Shown: positions 21,397-32,635 of the stretch, one piece after another
Layout: every line of letters starts with the position of its first letter
Numbering within the stretch: position 1 is the stretch's first letter
Assembly (NCBI RefSeq): GCF_020379485.1
Contig: NW_026014637.1
Span: 247,501 to 311,500 of the forward strand
From: Brassica napus
Lineage: Eukaryota > Streptophyta > Magnoliopsida > Brassicales > Brassicaceae
DNA: 64,000 nt
Direction: 5' to 3'
Translations under genes and position numbers: made by a program
Notes under the pieces: model-generated
What the model was told of the DNA's origin: nothing
The model's input: only the letters and a program-made list of their open reading frames with translations
The model's database searches: none

Positions 21397-23433
21397 TGTA
21401 ACATCCCGGATCCTGAATAGGATCATTTGGACGGCCATGGTTTGAGGAAATGTACTAGTCAGTCTAAGGACATCAAGACAAGCGTTCCAGGGCCAGATAA
21501 GAAGGTTAAGGACGTAAGGAAACTTAGACTTAACCTTATACAAGTCGAGAGTCAGCTAGGACGAGTAAGACGGTAGCTGGACGGATGGAACAAGTAGCTC
21601 GACCAGCTCAACGTAGTTAGGTTAAGCTCACTCCAGCTCTGCCACTACTAAGTCAGCTCCACTAGCTAAACTACTCGCTCACTCAGCTGAGGCAGCTGGG
21701 AGTCAGCTCATCTCAGCTGGACGGACTGTTCGGATTTTGGTCCGATGGTCCGGGTCCGGGCCGGTGGCAGGCCATGGGGGTCTGGCCATGAGGCCATGGA
21801 CCGTTGGGGCTTGGGACAAGGCCGTGGGCTAAGTCCAGAGGGATTGGGTAAAGCCTTGGGCCTCTATCCAACCCAAACCCATGCGGTATAGGCGAAGGGA
21901 CGCATGCGGCCGAGAGGGTGTAACCCTTGGCCGATTATGCCCATCCGCTGGCCAGTCATGCCTGTTCGTGGGGCAAGACTTACCCCCTCGTTTTCTATAA
22001 ATATGGGGTCCTCTCTGTCGATTTCATTCATCCAATCCAGAGTAAAAATACTTAGAGAACTCGTAGAGCGAGAGAGTTTCCGGCCAAAACAAGGCCGATT
22101 GTGTGGTGGTTAGGTTTCCGGCGATCTGATCGTTTGTGAAGCAACCTCTGATCAAGTACGGGAGGTACGTGGTGGGCTATGGCTCCATCAGACCGAATGG
22201 ACGGTCCTTGTGATCGCACCGCGGCTCTGGTCGGTCCATTAGACCTAACCGCTTCTCCTCTTCTTGTTTTTATCCGGTCCTTTCTCTTCTTTCTGATTAT
22301 ACACGAAGGGTTGTGTTGGTTCAGTCCAAGGGACACGTCCATAGACTTGGCCGGTCATAACCAAACCGCTAACCTAGACGCTGGTCGGTTAGACGGTCGG
22401 TTTGAATCGCACCATAGACTGGGCAGGTTGGCTAAACGGTTGGTCATGTCCCAAGAGGCACGAGTGGCCAAAGGTCACGAGTTACCAAGGGTTGTGAGTT
22501 AACAAAGGTAAACGAGTTCCAAAGGTTGTGAGTTGCCAAAGGGTGTAAGTAACCAAGGGTTTCGGACCCCAAGAGGTACGAGGACCAAGAGGTACCAAGG
22601 ACCCAAGGGGTGCATGTTCCAAACGGTGCCTGTTGAGACAGGTCGTGTCCGTTCCTTAGGGATCAGACCATGTCTTATCCGTCGAGACAAGTACACGGTT
22701 CGCACCTAGATTATATCCAGATCGGCCGTTTGGCCTAACCGGATTGGGCGTGAGGCTTACTCGGCCGTTGGATCCAGGCCCAAGGCCGGATCAGGTAAGG
22801 AAGTCTGTTGGGCCATTGAGCCGGACTTCAACTAGGCTGGTCGCACCTAGATTATATCCGGATGGACGGATTGGTCTTCGGGACGATCCGGACTGTTCGT
22901 GTATTCTGTTTATCTATTCTGGATTGTCTATCTGATTCTAAGTCAAGGGGTGGTTGGTTGAATGACTTAGGATTCGGTAGGCAGGTTCATATCTTTTTAT
23001 AAGTATATTGTCCGAGGTTTATCTATGTTCTAGGAACCAAGCCAAGCATTGTAGAATCGACCAGTTCTATTCTCGGTTATGATTAATGCTTATCTGGTTG
23101 TGGTATCAGGAACTAAGGATGGTTCTGGTCAAGCCAAGGAGCCGTGAAGGCTCGGTCAGTGAGACACTGTGTAACGTGTGGTTAGATGATGCTAGGGATG
23201 AACTAGTGATTGTCTATGAAACAATTAAGAAGTTGTGTATCGGATCTCATGTTTCTAAGTAATACATTTTATACATATTTATATTCCGGTGTGCTATCTG
23301 TGCAATTGTTTTAGAACCTCAGATTCGAACATGACTTAGTAAATGAAAAAATTAAAATGAATCAAACAAGAAAAGGATTGATTACGTAGCAAACGGGTCC
23401 AGTTTCGTCGAGAGGCCAGATTCGGGTGTTACA
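21397..23433 (+). repeat. Complete 5' LTR of a gypsy element
   Basis: 2037 bp, starting TGTAACATCCCGG and ending GGGTGTTACA, followed by a PBS. It contains an AGCT-rich stretch (21590-21720), a TATA box at 21996-22003 and the degenerate short-repeat block at about 22450-22620. A family member in the opposite orientation is complete at 49.7-58.1 kb. No matching 3' LTR is found for this copy. Confidence 0.85.
21996..22003 (+). promoter_or_regulatory. LTR TATA box
   Basis: TATAAATA before TGGGGTCC, at the conserved family position. Confidence 0.6.
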
Positions 23434-23436
23434 AGT

Positions 23437-23448
23437 TGGTATCAGAGC
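23437..23448 (+). other. Primer binding site, initiator-Met tRNA
   Basis: TGGTATCAGAGC, three bases after the LTR end (spacer AGT). It confirms a 5' LTR in plus orientation. Confidence 0.9.
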
Positions 23449-23625
23449 ATGCTTGATTCTAGGATAGTTGGGTTATGTAGTCCACACACACACAGCCAGC
23501 TGATTCAGTCTCACGGTGAGGTTTGATAGTTAGGTCTAGGGATTAATTGTCTCGGTTATGTTATGTAAATGTTGTACTAACAATGTCTGAATCCTTAGGC
23601 TGGGAAAAGCAAATCGGCATTTTGT
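23449..23625 (+). other. Remnant of gypsy internal region
   Basis: About 180 bp of leader after the PBS, non-coding. The rest of the element is gone and the next sequence is satellite debris. Confidence 0.6.
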
Positions 23626-23720
23626 GCTGACGGACACACACAGACGTCTGTGGGCCAGCGTCCTGAAGGCCTCTGTCCATCCAGTGATCAGCACGTGGGC
23701 TGTCTGTTCAGTACACCCAG
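23626..23720. repeat. Mosaic of short satellite pieces in both orientations
   Basis: First a B-direction piece (GTGCTGACGGACACACACAG), then A-direction pieces (CTGTCCATC, CAGCACGTGGGCTGTC, GTTCAGTACAC). A 10-bp direct repeat GAAGGCCTCT (23665-23674 and 23721-23730) brackets part of it. This is the seam between a plus-strand and a minus-strand LTR. Confidence 0.75.
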
Positions 23721-25590
23721 GAAGGCCTCTAAAAATTTTGCCCTTTATTTAAAATATCGCCCATAGGCGAGGGCTAACTCAGATCCTAGCTCAAGACTAC
23801 CTTAATCATTCCCTAGCTACTGGTCAGTAAACACAACTGCCAGCTAGCTCCAAGGTCGATCCTGAACCTAGACCAAGTCATACAATCAGAAGTTCCGTTC
23901 CCCTAAGCCATTCTATCTAGATCTATGCAACATTGACAGATCATACCTTTGCCACATTCCCGGAGCTTGTTAGCTCATTGGCCCAGCTACTGTAGCTGAA
24001 GGAACTCGTAAACTAGCTGATCGAGCTGTCACACTCGAAGTGAGCTAGGACCGAGCTATGGCCAGCTGCCATATACTGCGTCCCGCTCCTTTACACACAC
24101 AAAACAACTCCCTTAGGTACTTAGTCATTCAGCCAACCATCCCCACAGACATAAGTAACCCTTGAGAAGTCTTCAAACAGCTAAGGACATGCATCTGGCC
24201 CTTACCGGCTCATGCACTGTCCCACATCCTTTTTGCCTTATCAACTTATGATACCAAGTCCAGCTCATGGACTAACAATGCCCATCAGATCCTGAGTCAA
24301 TCAACCAACCACCCCACATGACTCAGAACTGATGAGTCTTCATACTTCCTAATCAGTCATGGAACAATGTCCCACTGAACCTGATTAGTGTTGCTCTTAC
24401 CACCGGTGCATCCTTTGATCAATCAGATCAGACACCTTGATCCATCATCCAAGGATCAGGTCGTCCATCCTTGCCCATGATCAGATCACACACGGCCTGC
24501 CTTACCAACACCAAGGTTGATAACCAGCAATTCCTTATGATCAATATCATAAGTGACAATATGTTCCAGCACACAAACATATGATCAGATATCCTAACAC
24601 AAGGATCTGACCCCAATATGCCCTCAGGTGCAATTTCGACTGCAAGCAAACCTGCTCCAAAAATCAATTAAAATTCATGAAAATTCATGATAAATCATAA
24701 CTAAGAGAATGGTCCAATCAGATTTCCCAGAACCGGCCTCCATCCCATAGATCTCGGCCAAGATCAGCCAAACCGGCCCAAGGGACCATCTCTAAATCAA
24801 TCCCTAAAAACTCATTAGGATTCATGATAATTCATGATAAATCTTAACTAAGAGAATGGTCAAGTCAGAATTCGAAGAACCGATCTCGATCCTATGGATC
24901 TCGACCTAGAACAGCCCCACCGGCCACCTTGACCATCTCGAAATCAATCAGATAAAAATCCCCAAATACCATGATAATTCATGATAATTCACCACTAAGA
25001 GGATTCCAAAGTCAGATCGCCATAAATCCATCAGGAAGTAGGAGATCCGGACTTAGCTGCCAAACCAAGGCCATGGAGGGTTCTTCTGAACCGGCCAAGA
25101 CATGGTTCAGTGCTACTATGTCTAATCATCAATCTCAATCATAAGAAGAAGAAATAATATGATTAATAATCATAAAACAGAGTAAGGTGTAACTGCAGGA
25201 CCAGATCAGCCCATAGTGTACCGGACTATGTCCAATGGTCTGCAGTCCCCACCTGTTACCTCATCAGGGGCGTCCATGCTCCTCCTAGCACGCCGTCATC
25301 AAACCCTTATCACATACTTCCAGTATTGATAAGATCTAACCATGGCTCGTGCCCATCATTCCTTCCATGGAACTTCCATGAAACCAGTTTCTATACTGCA
25401 TCCATCTTCAAGGCTGTTCATGCCTTTGAGAGTGGAGTCAAGCCTTCCCCCTTCTCTCCTAACCAATTGCGTGTGTTCCCAAGACACAGAGGAAGCCTTA
25501 GACATGATCATCCATGATCAATCACCATCCAAAGGTCGTGCATCACTTCCCTCTTTGTTCCCCATCCCACTTGGTCCATAAATGGTAAAA
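23721..25590 (-). repeat. Gypsy LTR fragment, reverse orientation, diverged
   Basis: From TTTGCCCTTTATTTAAAATATCGCC onward it follows the same order as 49745-50600 (GGCGAGGGCTAAC, CAACTGCCAGCTAGCTCCAAGG, GTTCCGTTCCCCTAAGCC). It then diverges through a part with repeated ATTCATGATAA words (24675-24990). The terminal ~65 bp of the LTR is missing. Non-coding; the open frames at 24428-24667 and 25326-25581 show no domain. Confidence 0.65.
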
Positions 25591-26600
25591 CGTCTGTGGA
25601 GGCGTTCCACGTGTGTGCATCAATATGAAAACTTTGGATCGCACAAAGAATGTGTGCATCAATATGAAAACTAATTCCATCATGCATATTGAATATGGTT
25701 GATTAATTTAGGGATAATCATTGATTAATTAAGGATTAATCATGAATTAATTAAGGAGTAATTATGGTTGATTGATTAAGTATTATTCCTTGATCTATAT
25801 TTATATATGAAGTATTTATCTAGTTTAAATACTTAAGAATTAATAAGAATAATTCTTTGAGGTTATCCCGAGCCTTAGTACTTGTTCTCAAGTACTAATC
25901 TATAAGTATTCTATTAATAAGTGTGAATCATGTGAAGTCTTATTGTATACTCACTCTCCTGAAAGTCCCGCATTGCCGTGAATTGGTCCTGCGATATGGA
26001 TCAAGGACATGAAGACACGATGATGGGGTCGCACCCTGGAGGCCGTGTAACTGTATGCAGCGTTGGATGTTCTATCTTGGAATATCTGATGGAGATGATG
26101 GTTATATTTATTCCCCGTTAGGCTCGGTTAGCCTTGGTGGCTTTCCGGGTTTAGCATATATATATATTAAGAGTATGAGTGATTGGCGGGTATTGTGGAG
26201 GTGATGTTTAAGATAGATTCACATGGATGGATTGAGAGGCCTTATAATTATATTAATTATGGAATATAATTCCACTGCATTCAAATGGTGTCGCTTGCTC
26301 GGGATACTATTGATATGTGTTTGGGTGTGGGATTAGACTCACTGAGTGAACTAGTTACTCATGACTCATTTGATATGCAGGTAACCAGTAGGTGGGAGAC
26401 CTTTACTCTAGGACGGGAAGAAACGGCATTAGCCAGCGGTAGTTTTATTATCCTTGCAGTCGTTTTGATATACTTTATGTATAAGGTTTGTTGACCGAAA
26501 ACCTCGAGGTTAATCTATAAGATTTTGTAAGATTCTTTTAAATGAATAAGTATATAGTGTATAAAGAATGTTTTTAAAGTACGGGTTCCAAATGATATTA
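25591..26600 (+). repeat. AT-rich stretch and LTR-like 3' fragment of another gypsy family
   Basis: 25600-25900 is AT-rich, with TTGATTAAT and GAATTAATTAAGG words. About 26320-26400 carries CTCACTGAGTGAAC...TTACTCATGAC...GCAGGTAACC, resembling the LTR at 63175-63240 (CTCACTGAGTAAC, TTACTCATCC, GCAGGTCGC). I see no convincing gene. The 69-aa frame at 26285 has no recognisable domain. Confidence 0.45.
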
Positions 26601-26660
26601 GTCCTGTGTGTGCTGACGGACAGCCACGGACGTCCTGTGTTTACTCGCTGATATGTGAGC
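26601..26660 (-). repeat. Short isolated satellite piece (B direction)
   Basis: TCCTGTGTGTGCTGACGGAC, then CAGCCACGGACGTCC, then CTGATATGTG-like words. It is an orphan subrepeat between LTR fragments. Confidence 0.75.
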
Positions 26661-26687
26661 TGATCTTATATTCCCATCCTACTTGTT

Positions 26688-26740
26688 TGGTTGAATGACT
26701 TAGGATACGGTAGGTAGGTTCATACGTTTTATGATTAGTG
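26688..26740 (+). repeat. 53-bp gypsy LTR scrap
   Basis: TTGAATGACTTAGGATACGG and the following TAGGTAGGTTCATA match about 2968-3010 and 22958-22995 of the plus-strand LTRs. Both sides are other repeats. Confidence 0.65.
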
Positions 26741-27005
26741 TAAAAAAATACTTCAAATTTGAATCTAATTTTTTGCATACTTCATAAAAATGGTTAAAGC
26801 TATTTTCTGGTAAATTTTCATGATTTTCTTTTGCTTCTAACCATGTCTTTTGCATGCTACAAAGTTCAGGGTTTCGTGGTCTAAACGGATGTCTACAACA
26901 ACTTTTGATCAACACTTGACATCCTAAACTCTTTGTTGACATATTTTTGATGTTTCCTTTCAGAAAACTTTCTTCAAAAATATTAATTTTTGAATTTTTG
27001 GCTTC
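26741..27005 (-). other. rDNA intergenic-spacer unique segment, reverse copy
   Basis: Reverse complement of the segment that lies between satellite and the Pol I promoter at 30.99-31.24 kb. Landmarks are CATCCTAAACTCTTTGTTGAC, CAGAAAACTTTCTTC and the joining ...GGCTTCTCGGGAGATTTTGGC. As in the forward copies, it adjoins satellite on the expected side (27006 on). The small open frame 26700-26942 (-) lies in it and is not a gene. Confidence 0.75.
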
Positions 27006-27115
27006 TCGGGAGATTTTGGCTGTCCGTGGGTGGTTTTGGCTGTCCGTGGGTGATTTTGGCCCACGTGGGCTGTCTGTTCAGTACACACAGGACGTCCGTG
27101 TGTGTCCGCCAGCAC
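27006..27115 (+). repeat. Short satellite stretch, orientation A
   Basis: The junction motif (GATTTTGGCTGTCCGTGGGTG twice) is followed by GGCCCACGTGGGC and one subrepeat, ending at CCAGCAC. It is the mirror image of the satellite/spacer join at 30.95 kb. Confidence 0.85.
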
Positions 27116-28818
27116 AGTCTAACCGGATAGAATCTAGGTGCTTTACTGTGCCTGGTGATTGATCACCCATATGAAGCTACCATGCGCTGGATCACACATT
27201 TCTAACCGGATAAGAGCTAGCCATTCCTAAAATTGGTGGCTGGCTGTGAAGCGCACAAAATTTTGGATCTGATCCGGATCGTCCCCAAAGACCAATCCGT
27301 CTAACCGGATAGAATCTAGGTGCGACCGGCCAATGAAGTCCGGCTCAATGGCCCAACGGACTCCTTACCTGATCCGGCCTTAGGCCTGGATCCAATCGGC
27401 CGAGTAAGCCTCAAGCCTAATCCGGAAGGCTTAGCAACCGGTCAGACCTTGCGAGTCTACCTTGGCTTAGACAAACCGTGACCTTGTCCTAACTAGACAA
27501 GCCATAGGCTGATCCATAAGGATCGGTCCAAACCTGTCCCGAAAGACACCGTTTGGAACATGCACCCTTTGGCCAATCATGCCTCTTGGTCCTCGTACCT
27601 TTTGATGTTCGTAACCTTTGGTATCTCGTACCTTTTGGTCACTGACACCCTTTGGCAACTCACAACCTTTGGACACTCATGACTCTTGACAACTCGTGCC
27701 CTTTGGGTCATTCCCAACCGTTCGTCCTAACCGCCCAGTCTTGGTGCGATTGGATCATCCGACTAACCGACCCGTGTCTAGGCTAGCGGTTTGATTATGT
27801 TCGGCCAAAACCTAGGGACGTGTCCCTTGGACTCAAACAACACAACCTTTCGTGTTTAACCAGAGAGAAGAGAAGATAAACGAATTGAAACAGATAAGGA
27901 GAGCCGGATGGGACTTAGGAACCGAGCAGAGCCGCGGTGCGGTCGCATAGACCGTCCGTTCGGTCTGATGGAGCCACAGCCCATCACATACCTTGTGAAC
28001 CACGTCTGGGTTCTCCATGCTCTTCTCCTTGTCTTGATCTCCCATTCTTGACCGGGGTTAGTTCTCAAATGATCAGTCGCCGGAACACAACACCACCACA
28101 ATCGGCCTTTTTTTGGCTGGAACTCTCTCTTTCTCTCTTTCTTTCTCTCTACGTTTTTCTCTGAGTATTTTACTCTGGAATTGGATAATGAAATCGACCA
28201 CAGAGCCCCCATATTTATAGAAAACGAGGGGGTAAGTCTTGCCCCACGAACAGGCACGACTTGCTAGCGAATGGGCACCATCGGCCAAGGGTTGTCCCCT
28301 TTCGGCCACTTGCATCCCTTCGCCCTTTCTGATTGGGTTTGGGGTCGGTCACAAGCCCAACCCACGCCCCAGGCCTCCTGGACTTAGCCCACAGCCTTGT
28401 CCAAAGACCCAATAGCCCATGGCCTCATGGCCGGACCTCACAGCCCGCCACTGACCCGGACCCGGACCATCGGCATAAAGCTCGGACAGTCCGTCTAGCT
28501 GAGATGAGCTGACTCTCAGCTGCCTCAGCTGAGTGAGCTAGTAGTACAGCTAGTGGAGCTGACTTAGTAGGGACTGAGCTGGAGTGAACTGAACCTAGCT
28601 TCATTGAGCTGGCCGAGCTACTCGTCCCCTTCGTCCAGCTCCCGTCTTACTCGTCCTAGCTGTCTCTTAGCTTGTATAAGGTTAAGTCTAAGTTTCCTTA
28701 TGTCCTTAACCTTCTTTCTCGACCATGGAACGCTTGCCTTGATGTCCTAAGACTGGCTTGCACGTTTCCTCGAACCATGGCCGTCCCAACAATCCTACTC
28801 AGGATTGGGGGCGTGACA
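27116..28818 (-). repeat. Gypsy LTR fragment, reverse orientation
   Basis: The right end at 28818 is a true LTR start read on minus (TGTCACGCCCCCAATCCTG). The order (AGCT-rich block 28497-28670, TATA at 28212-28219, short-repeat block 27540-27715) matches the 49.7- and 55.2-kb LTRs. The 3' end of the LTR is missing. The left part (27116-27300) is rearranged, with the word TCTAACCGGATAGAATCTAG occurring twice. No gene. Confidence 0.75.
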
Positions 28819-30985
28819 CACACGGACGTCCTGTGTGTGCTGACGGACACCCACGGACGTTCTGTGTGTACTGAACAGATAGCCCACGTAGGTTAAAATC
28901 ACCCGAACAGTCCACGGGAAGGGTCAGCGTGCTGAGTCCAAGGACAAACGAGCTGATATGTGTACTGATAGACAGCCACGGACGTCATGTGTGTGCTGAT
29001 GGACACACAAAGACACACACGGACACACACGGACAGCCACGGACGTCCTGTGTGTGCTGACAGACACACACGGACGTCCTGTGTGTGCTGACGGACACAC
29101 ACGGACGTCATGTGTGTGCTGATGGACACCCACGGACGTCCTATGTGTACTGAACAGATAGCCACGTGGGCCAAAATCACCCAAAGAGTCCACGGCAAGG
29201 GTCAGCGTGCTGAGTCCAAGGACCAACGTGCTGATATGTGTACTGATGGACAGCCACATACTTTGGTATAATACAGATGGACAGCGTCCTGTGTGTGCTG
29301 ACGGACAGCCACGGACATCATGTGTGTGCTGACGGACACACACAGACAGCCACGGACGTCATGTGTGTGCTGACAGACAGCCATGGACAGCCACGAACGT
29401 CCTGTGTGCTAGCGGACACCCACGGACGTCCTGTGTGTACTGAACAGACAGCCCACATGGGCCAAAATCACCCGAACAGTCCACGGGAAGGGCCAGCGTG
29501 CTGAGTCCAAGGACCAACGTGCTGATCTGTGTACTGATGGATAGCCACAGACATCCTGTGTGTGCTGCGGATACACAAGGACAGCCACGAACGTCCTGTG
29601 TGTGCTGACGGACACACACGGACGGACACACACGGACGTCCTGTGTGTGCTGACGGACGTCCTGTGTGTGCTGACGGACACACATGGACACACACGTACA
29701 ACCACGGACGTCCTGTGTGTGCTGACGGACAGCCACAGACAGCCACATACGTCTTGTGTGTGCTGGCGGACACCCACGGACGTCCTTTGTATACTGAACA
29801 GACAGCCCACGTGGGCCAAGATCAGCCAAACAGTCCACGGGAAGCGTATGCGTGCTGATTCCAAGGACCAACGTGCTGATATGTGTACTGATGGACAGCC
29901 ACAGACGTCCTATGTGTGCTGACGGACACACATGGACACACACGGACAGCCACAGACAGCCACAGACATCCTATGTGTGCTGGCAGACACCCACAGATGT
30001 CCTGTGTGTACTGAACAGACAGCCCACGTGGCCAAAATGAACCTAACAGTCCACGGGAAGGGTCACCGTGCTGAGTCCAGGGACCAGCGTGCTGATATGT
30101 GTGTGTGCGCTGACGGACGTCCTGTGTGAGCTTACGGACAAACACAGACACACACGGACGGCCATGGATGTCCTATGTGTGCTGACGGACACACACGGAA
30201 GTCCTGTGTGTGCTGACGGACACCCACGGATGTCATGTGTGTACTGAACAGACAGCCCACGTTGGCCAAAATCAGCCGAACAGTCCATGGGAAGCGTATG
30301 CGTGCTGATTCCAAGGACCAACGTTCTGATATGTGTACTGATGGACAGCCACAGACGTCCTATGGGTGCTGACGGACACACACGGACACACACAGACAGC
30401 CACGGACGTCCTGTGTGTGCTGACAGACAACCACAGACGTCCTGTCTGTGCTGACGGACACCCACGGACGTCCTATGTGTACTGAACAGACAGCCCACGT
30501 GGGCCAAAATCACCCGAACAGTCCACGGGAAGGGCTAGCGCGCTGAGTCCAAGGACCAGCGTGCTGATATGTGTACTGATGGACAGCCACAGACGTCCTG
30601 TGTGTGCTGACGGACACACACGGACAGCCACGGTCGTCCTGTGTGTGCTGACGGACAGCCACGGACATCCTGTGTGTGCTGGCGGACACCCACGGACGTC
30701 CTGTGTATACTGAACAAACAGCCCACGTGGGCCAAAATCACCCAAACAGTCCACGGGAAGGGCCAGCGTGCTGAGTCCAAGGACCAGCACGCTGATATGT
30801 GTACTGATGGACAGCCACAGACGTTCTATGTGTGCTGACGGACACACACGAACACACACGGACACACACTGACAGACACGGAAACCCACGGACGTTCTAT
30901 GTGTGCTGGCGGACACCCACGGACATTCTGTGTGTACTGAACCGACAGCCCACATGTGCAAAAATCACCCACAGACAGCCAAAAT
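28819..30985 (-). repeat. Satellite array, orientation B, leading into rDNA spacer
   Basis: About nine monomers of the same family as 4.2 kb but inverted (CAGTCCACGGGAAGGG, GCCCACGTGGGC, GGACGTCCTGTGTGTGCTGAC). It ends in a distinctive join at about 30955-30990: two copies of CAAAATCACCC flanking ACAGACAGCC, then AATCCAAAAATTC. The same join is at about 37915 and 58260, which marks it as the native boundary of the IGS subrepeats. Confidence 0.9.
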
Positions 30986-31265
30986 CACCCGAGAATCCAA
31001 AAATTCAAAAATTAATATTTTTGAAGAAAGTTTTCTGAAAGGAAACATCAAAAATATGTCAACAAAGAGTTTAGGATGTCTGTTTAGACCACGAAACCCC
31101 CGAACTTTGTATCATGAAAAAGACATGGTTCGAAGCAAAAGAAAATCATGAAAATTTACCAGAAAATAGCTTTAACCATTCTTATGAAGCATGCAAAAAA
31201 TCAGATTCAAATTAGAAGTATTGTTTTTGTTACATTAAAAATACTCCCGGAACACAACCAATGTC
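30986..31265 (+). other. rDNA intergenic-spacer unique segment
   Basis: AT-rich non-coding segment starting AATTCAAAAATTAAT. It passes through GAAAGTTTTCTGAAAGG and TCAACAAAGAGTTTAGGATG and ends just before the Pol I promoter. Relative to the copies at 37945 and 58286 it lacks ~31 bp after AGGATGTC (about 31081). Its place between subrepeats and promoter is where plant IGS unique sequence lies. Confidence 0.7.
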
Positions 31266-31276
31266 TATATAAGGGG
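31266..31276 (+). promoter_or_regulatory. RNA polymerase I promoter core of rDNA
   Basis: TATATAAGGGG, the conserved word around plant pre-rRNA transcription starts. It stands ~745 bp upstream of the 18S 5' end in the same direction and downstream of spacer and subrepeats. Initiation is expected around the A/G step at about 31271-31273. The flanking sequence looks intact, but the downstream gene is broken at 18S nucleotide ~55. Confidence 0.75.
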
Positions 31277-32012
31277 TATGCACTCTTCTGAGCCAACCCT
31301 CAGTACCCGAAGGGGTATGTAGTGTTGGACTGCTCGGTCCAACACTATCGATGGCTGGGTTGAGGTCGATGGCCGGATTGTCTCCGGTGAATTTTCCGGT
31401 AACTTTTCCGGCGATTTTTCCGGCGGACCGTTTTGCCTCTAACTTCAAATTTTTGCGCTTGTGTGGTCTTGGCCTGGTTTCATCCGTCTTCCAGTTGCTC
31501 TTTTGATTACATATCAAGAGTGGTTGGAAAGATTGATGTTAGCGGGGCAAATGAACATTCGGCGTATGAGTGGTGATTGGATAGCTAGTGTTTGTAGGCT
31601 CTGTGCTTGCGCACCCAACTACAGACCAACTATCCTCCTCAATTTCTTCACTAGCATAGTTTTATGCTTGTTGAACTGATCCGGGGCCTGTGTTGCATAC
31701 CTATCTGGAAGGAAATGTTAAGCTTTGCTTAAAATGTTGTTTGCGGCATCTCCTTCAGTGGGGAAGTCGTGAACACATAAGCCGGCACATGTGATCCTTG
31801 CGTCTTTGCATAATTTATGCAATGTTCGCAAAGGTGAATAAGCTGTTTGCTGAGATCTCGGTTGCGGAAATATTATGGCGGTGACTCGAAGAATATATGT
31901 CCCACTAAGCACGTTTGTCTCCGGACAAAAGATGACGGTCAAGGCTGCGTCTGTTCCCACTTTCCATGTGTTTGCAGGAATATGACGTGGTCTTGCCCTG
32001 ATTTATGAATGC
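31272..32012 (+). other. 5' external transcribed spacer (ETS) of rDNA
   Basis: It lies between the Pol I promoter and the 18S start. It has a perfect 9-bp hairpin (GTGTTGGAC/GTCCAACAC, 31322-31345) and a run of TTTTCCGG words (31389-31425). It ends TTATGAATGC immediately before TACCTAGTTG. Parts of it (CTGCTCGGTCCAACACTATC onward) recur at about 38256, 38625 and 58600. I infer ETS from position. The open frames in it carry no domains. It is shorter than the ~1.8 kb of Arabidopsis, so a deletion is possible. Confidence 0.65.
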
Positions 32013-32067
32013 TACCTAGTTGATCTTGCCAGTAGTCATATGCTTGTCTCAAAGATTAAGCCATGCA
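32013..32067 (+). rRNA. 18S rRNA, first ~55 nt only (broken)
   Basis: The start of 18S (TAC CTA GTT GAT, AGTAGTCATATGCTTGTCTC, AAGATTAAGCCATGCA) with two visible transitions from the usual plant sequence (CCTGG to CCTAG; ATCCTG to ATCTTG). It stops at CCATGCA, where the LTR start TGTAATAACCC takes over. It cannot give a functional rRNA. Confidence 0.9.
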
Positions 32068-32626
32068 TGTAATAACCCTCACGAGCAGATAGAATTTTGG
32101 TCGAGAAAATTCTTTAAGATCAGTTTGAAGATTGATCGATCAGAATTTAAATAAAAATCGACACGGTGAATTAATCTCTCGACGGGCTGTCTTTTGGTCA
32201 AAAAACCATCTCTTGATGGTTCTGGTTGAGTGTTAATTATTATTGTCGATTTTTATTCATGCTAGGCGAGTTTATTCAGAGCAGGACGAGATTCGAATGA
32301 TGAAAAATATTTAGTCGAAACAGTCCAAATAATATCGACAAAACTCTTAAAATTATTATTGAACAGTCACATGTCTTGCACCTTCTAGCCTACTTGCTTC
32401 CTCAGTAATTAGATCACATGACATGCACCTACTTGTTTACCTGCTTGCTCATTAGAAGTCACATGCTTGTCACAAGCTGTTTGCTTCAGCTGCTTGTGTC
32501 TTTATTCATGGAAGGGAAATGTTCAGTTGCTTGTGCTGCTTGGTGTGCTGAAGCATGTCACCAGCTGTCTAACCTCAGCTTTGTCTTTTGTGGGAGCAAA
32601 CCCTCATCTGAAGCAACTCCTTATGA

Positions 32627-32635
32627 TATAAAATA
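32627..32635 (+). promoter_or_regulatory. LTR TATA box
   Basis: TATAAAATA followed by CCCTCTTCTC. It sits ~560 bp into the LTR and is the likely start site region of the element. Confidence 0.5.

Noticed and set aside
26285..26494. 69-aa frame with a hydrophobic C-terminus as a membrane peptide gene
   Set aside because: It sits in LTR-like DNA with matching words at 63.2 kb, and no start context or homology is visible.
31266..32067. A functional 45S rRNA gene
   Set aside because: Only ~55 nt of 18S remain before a retrotransposon LTR; the other 18S piece at 63817 is also broken upstream.
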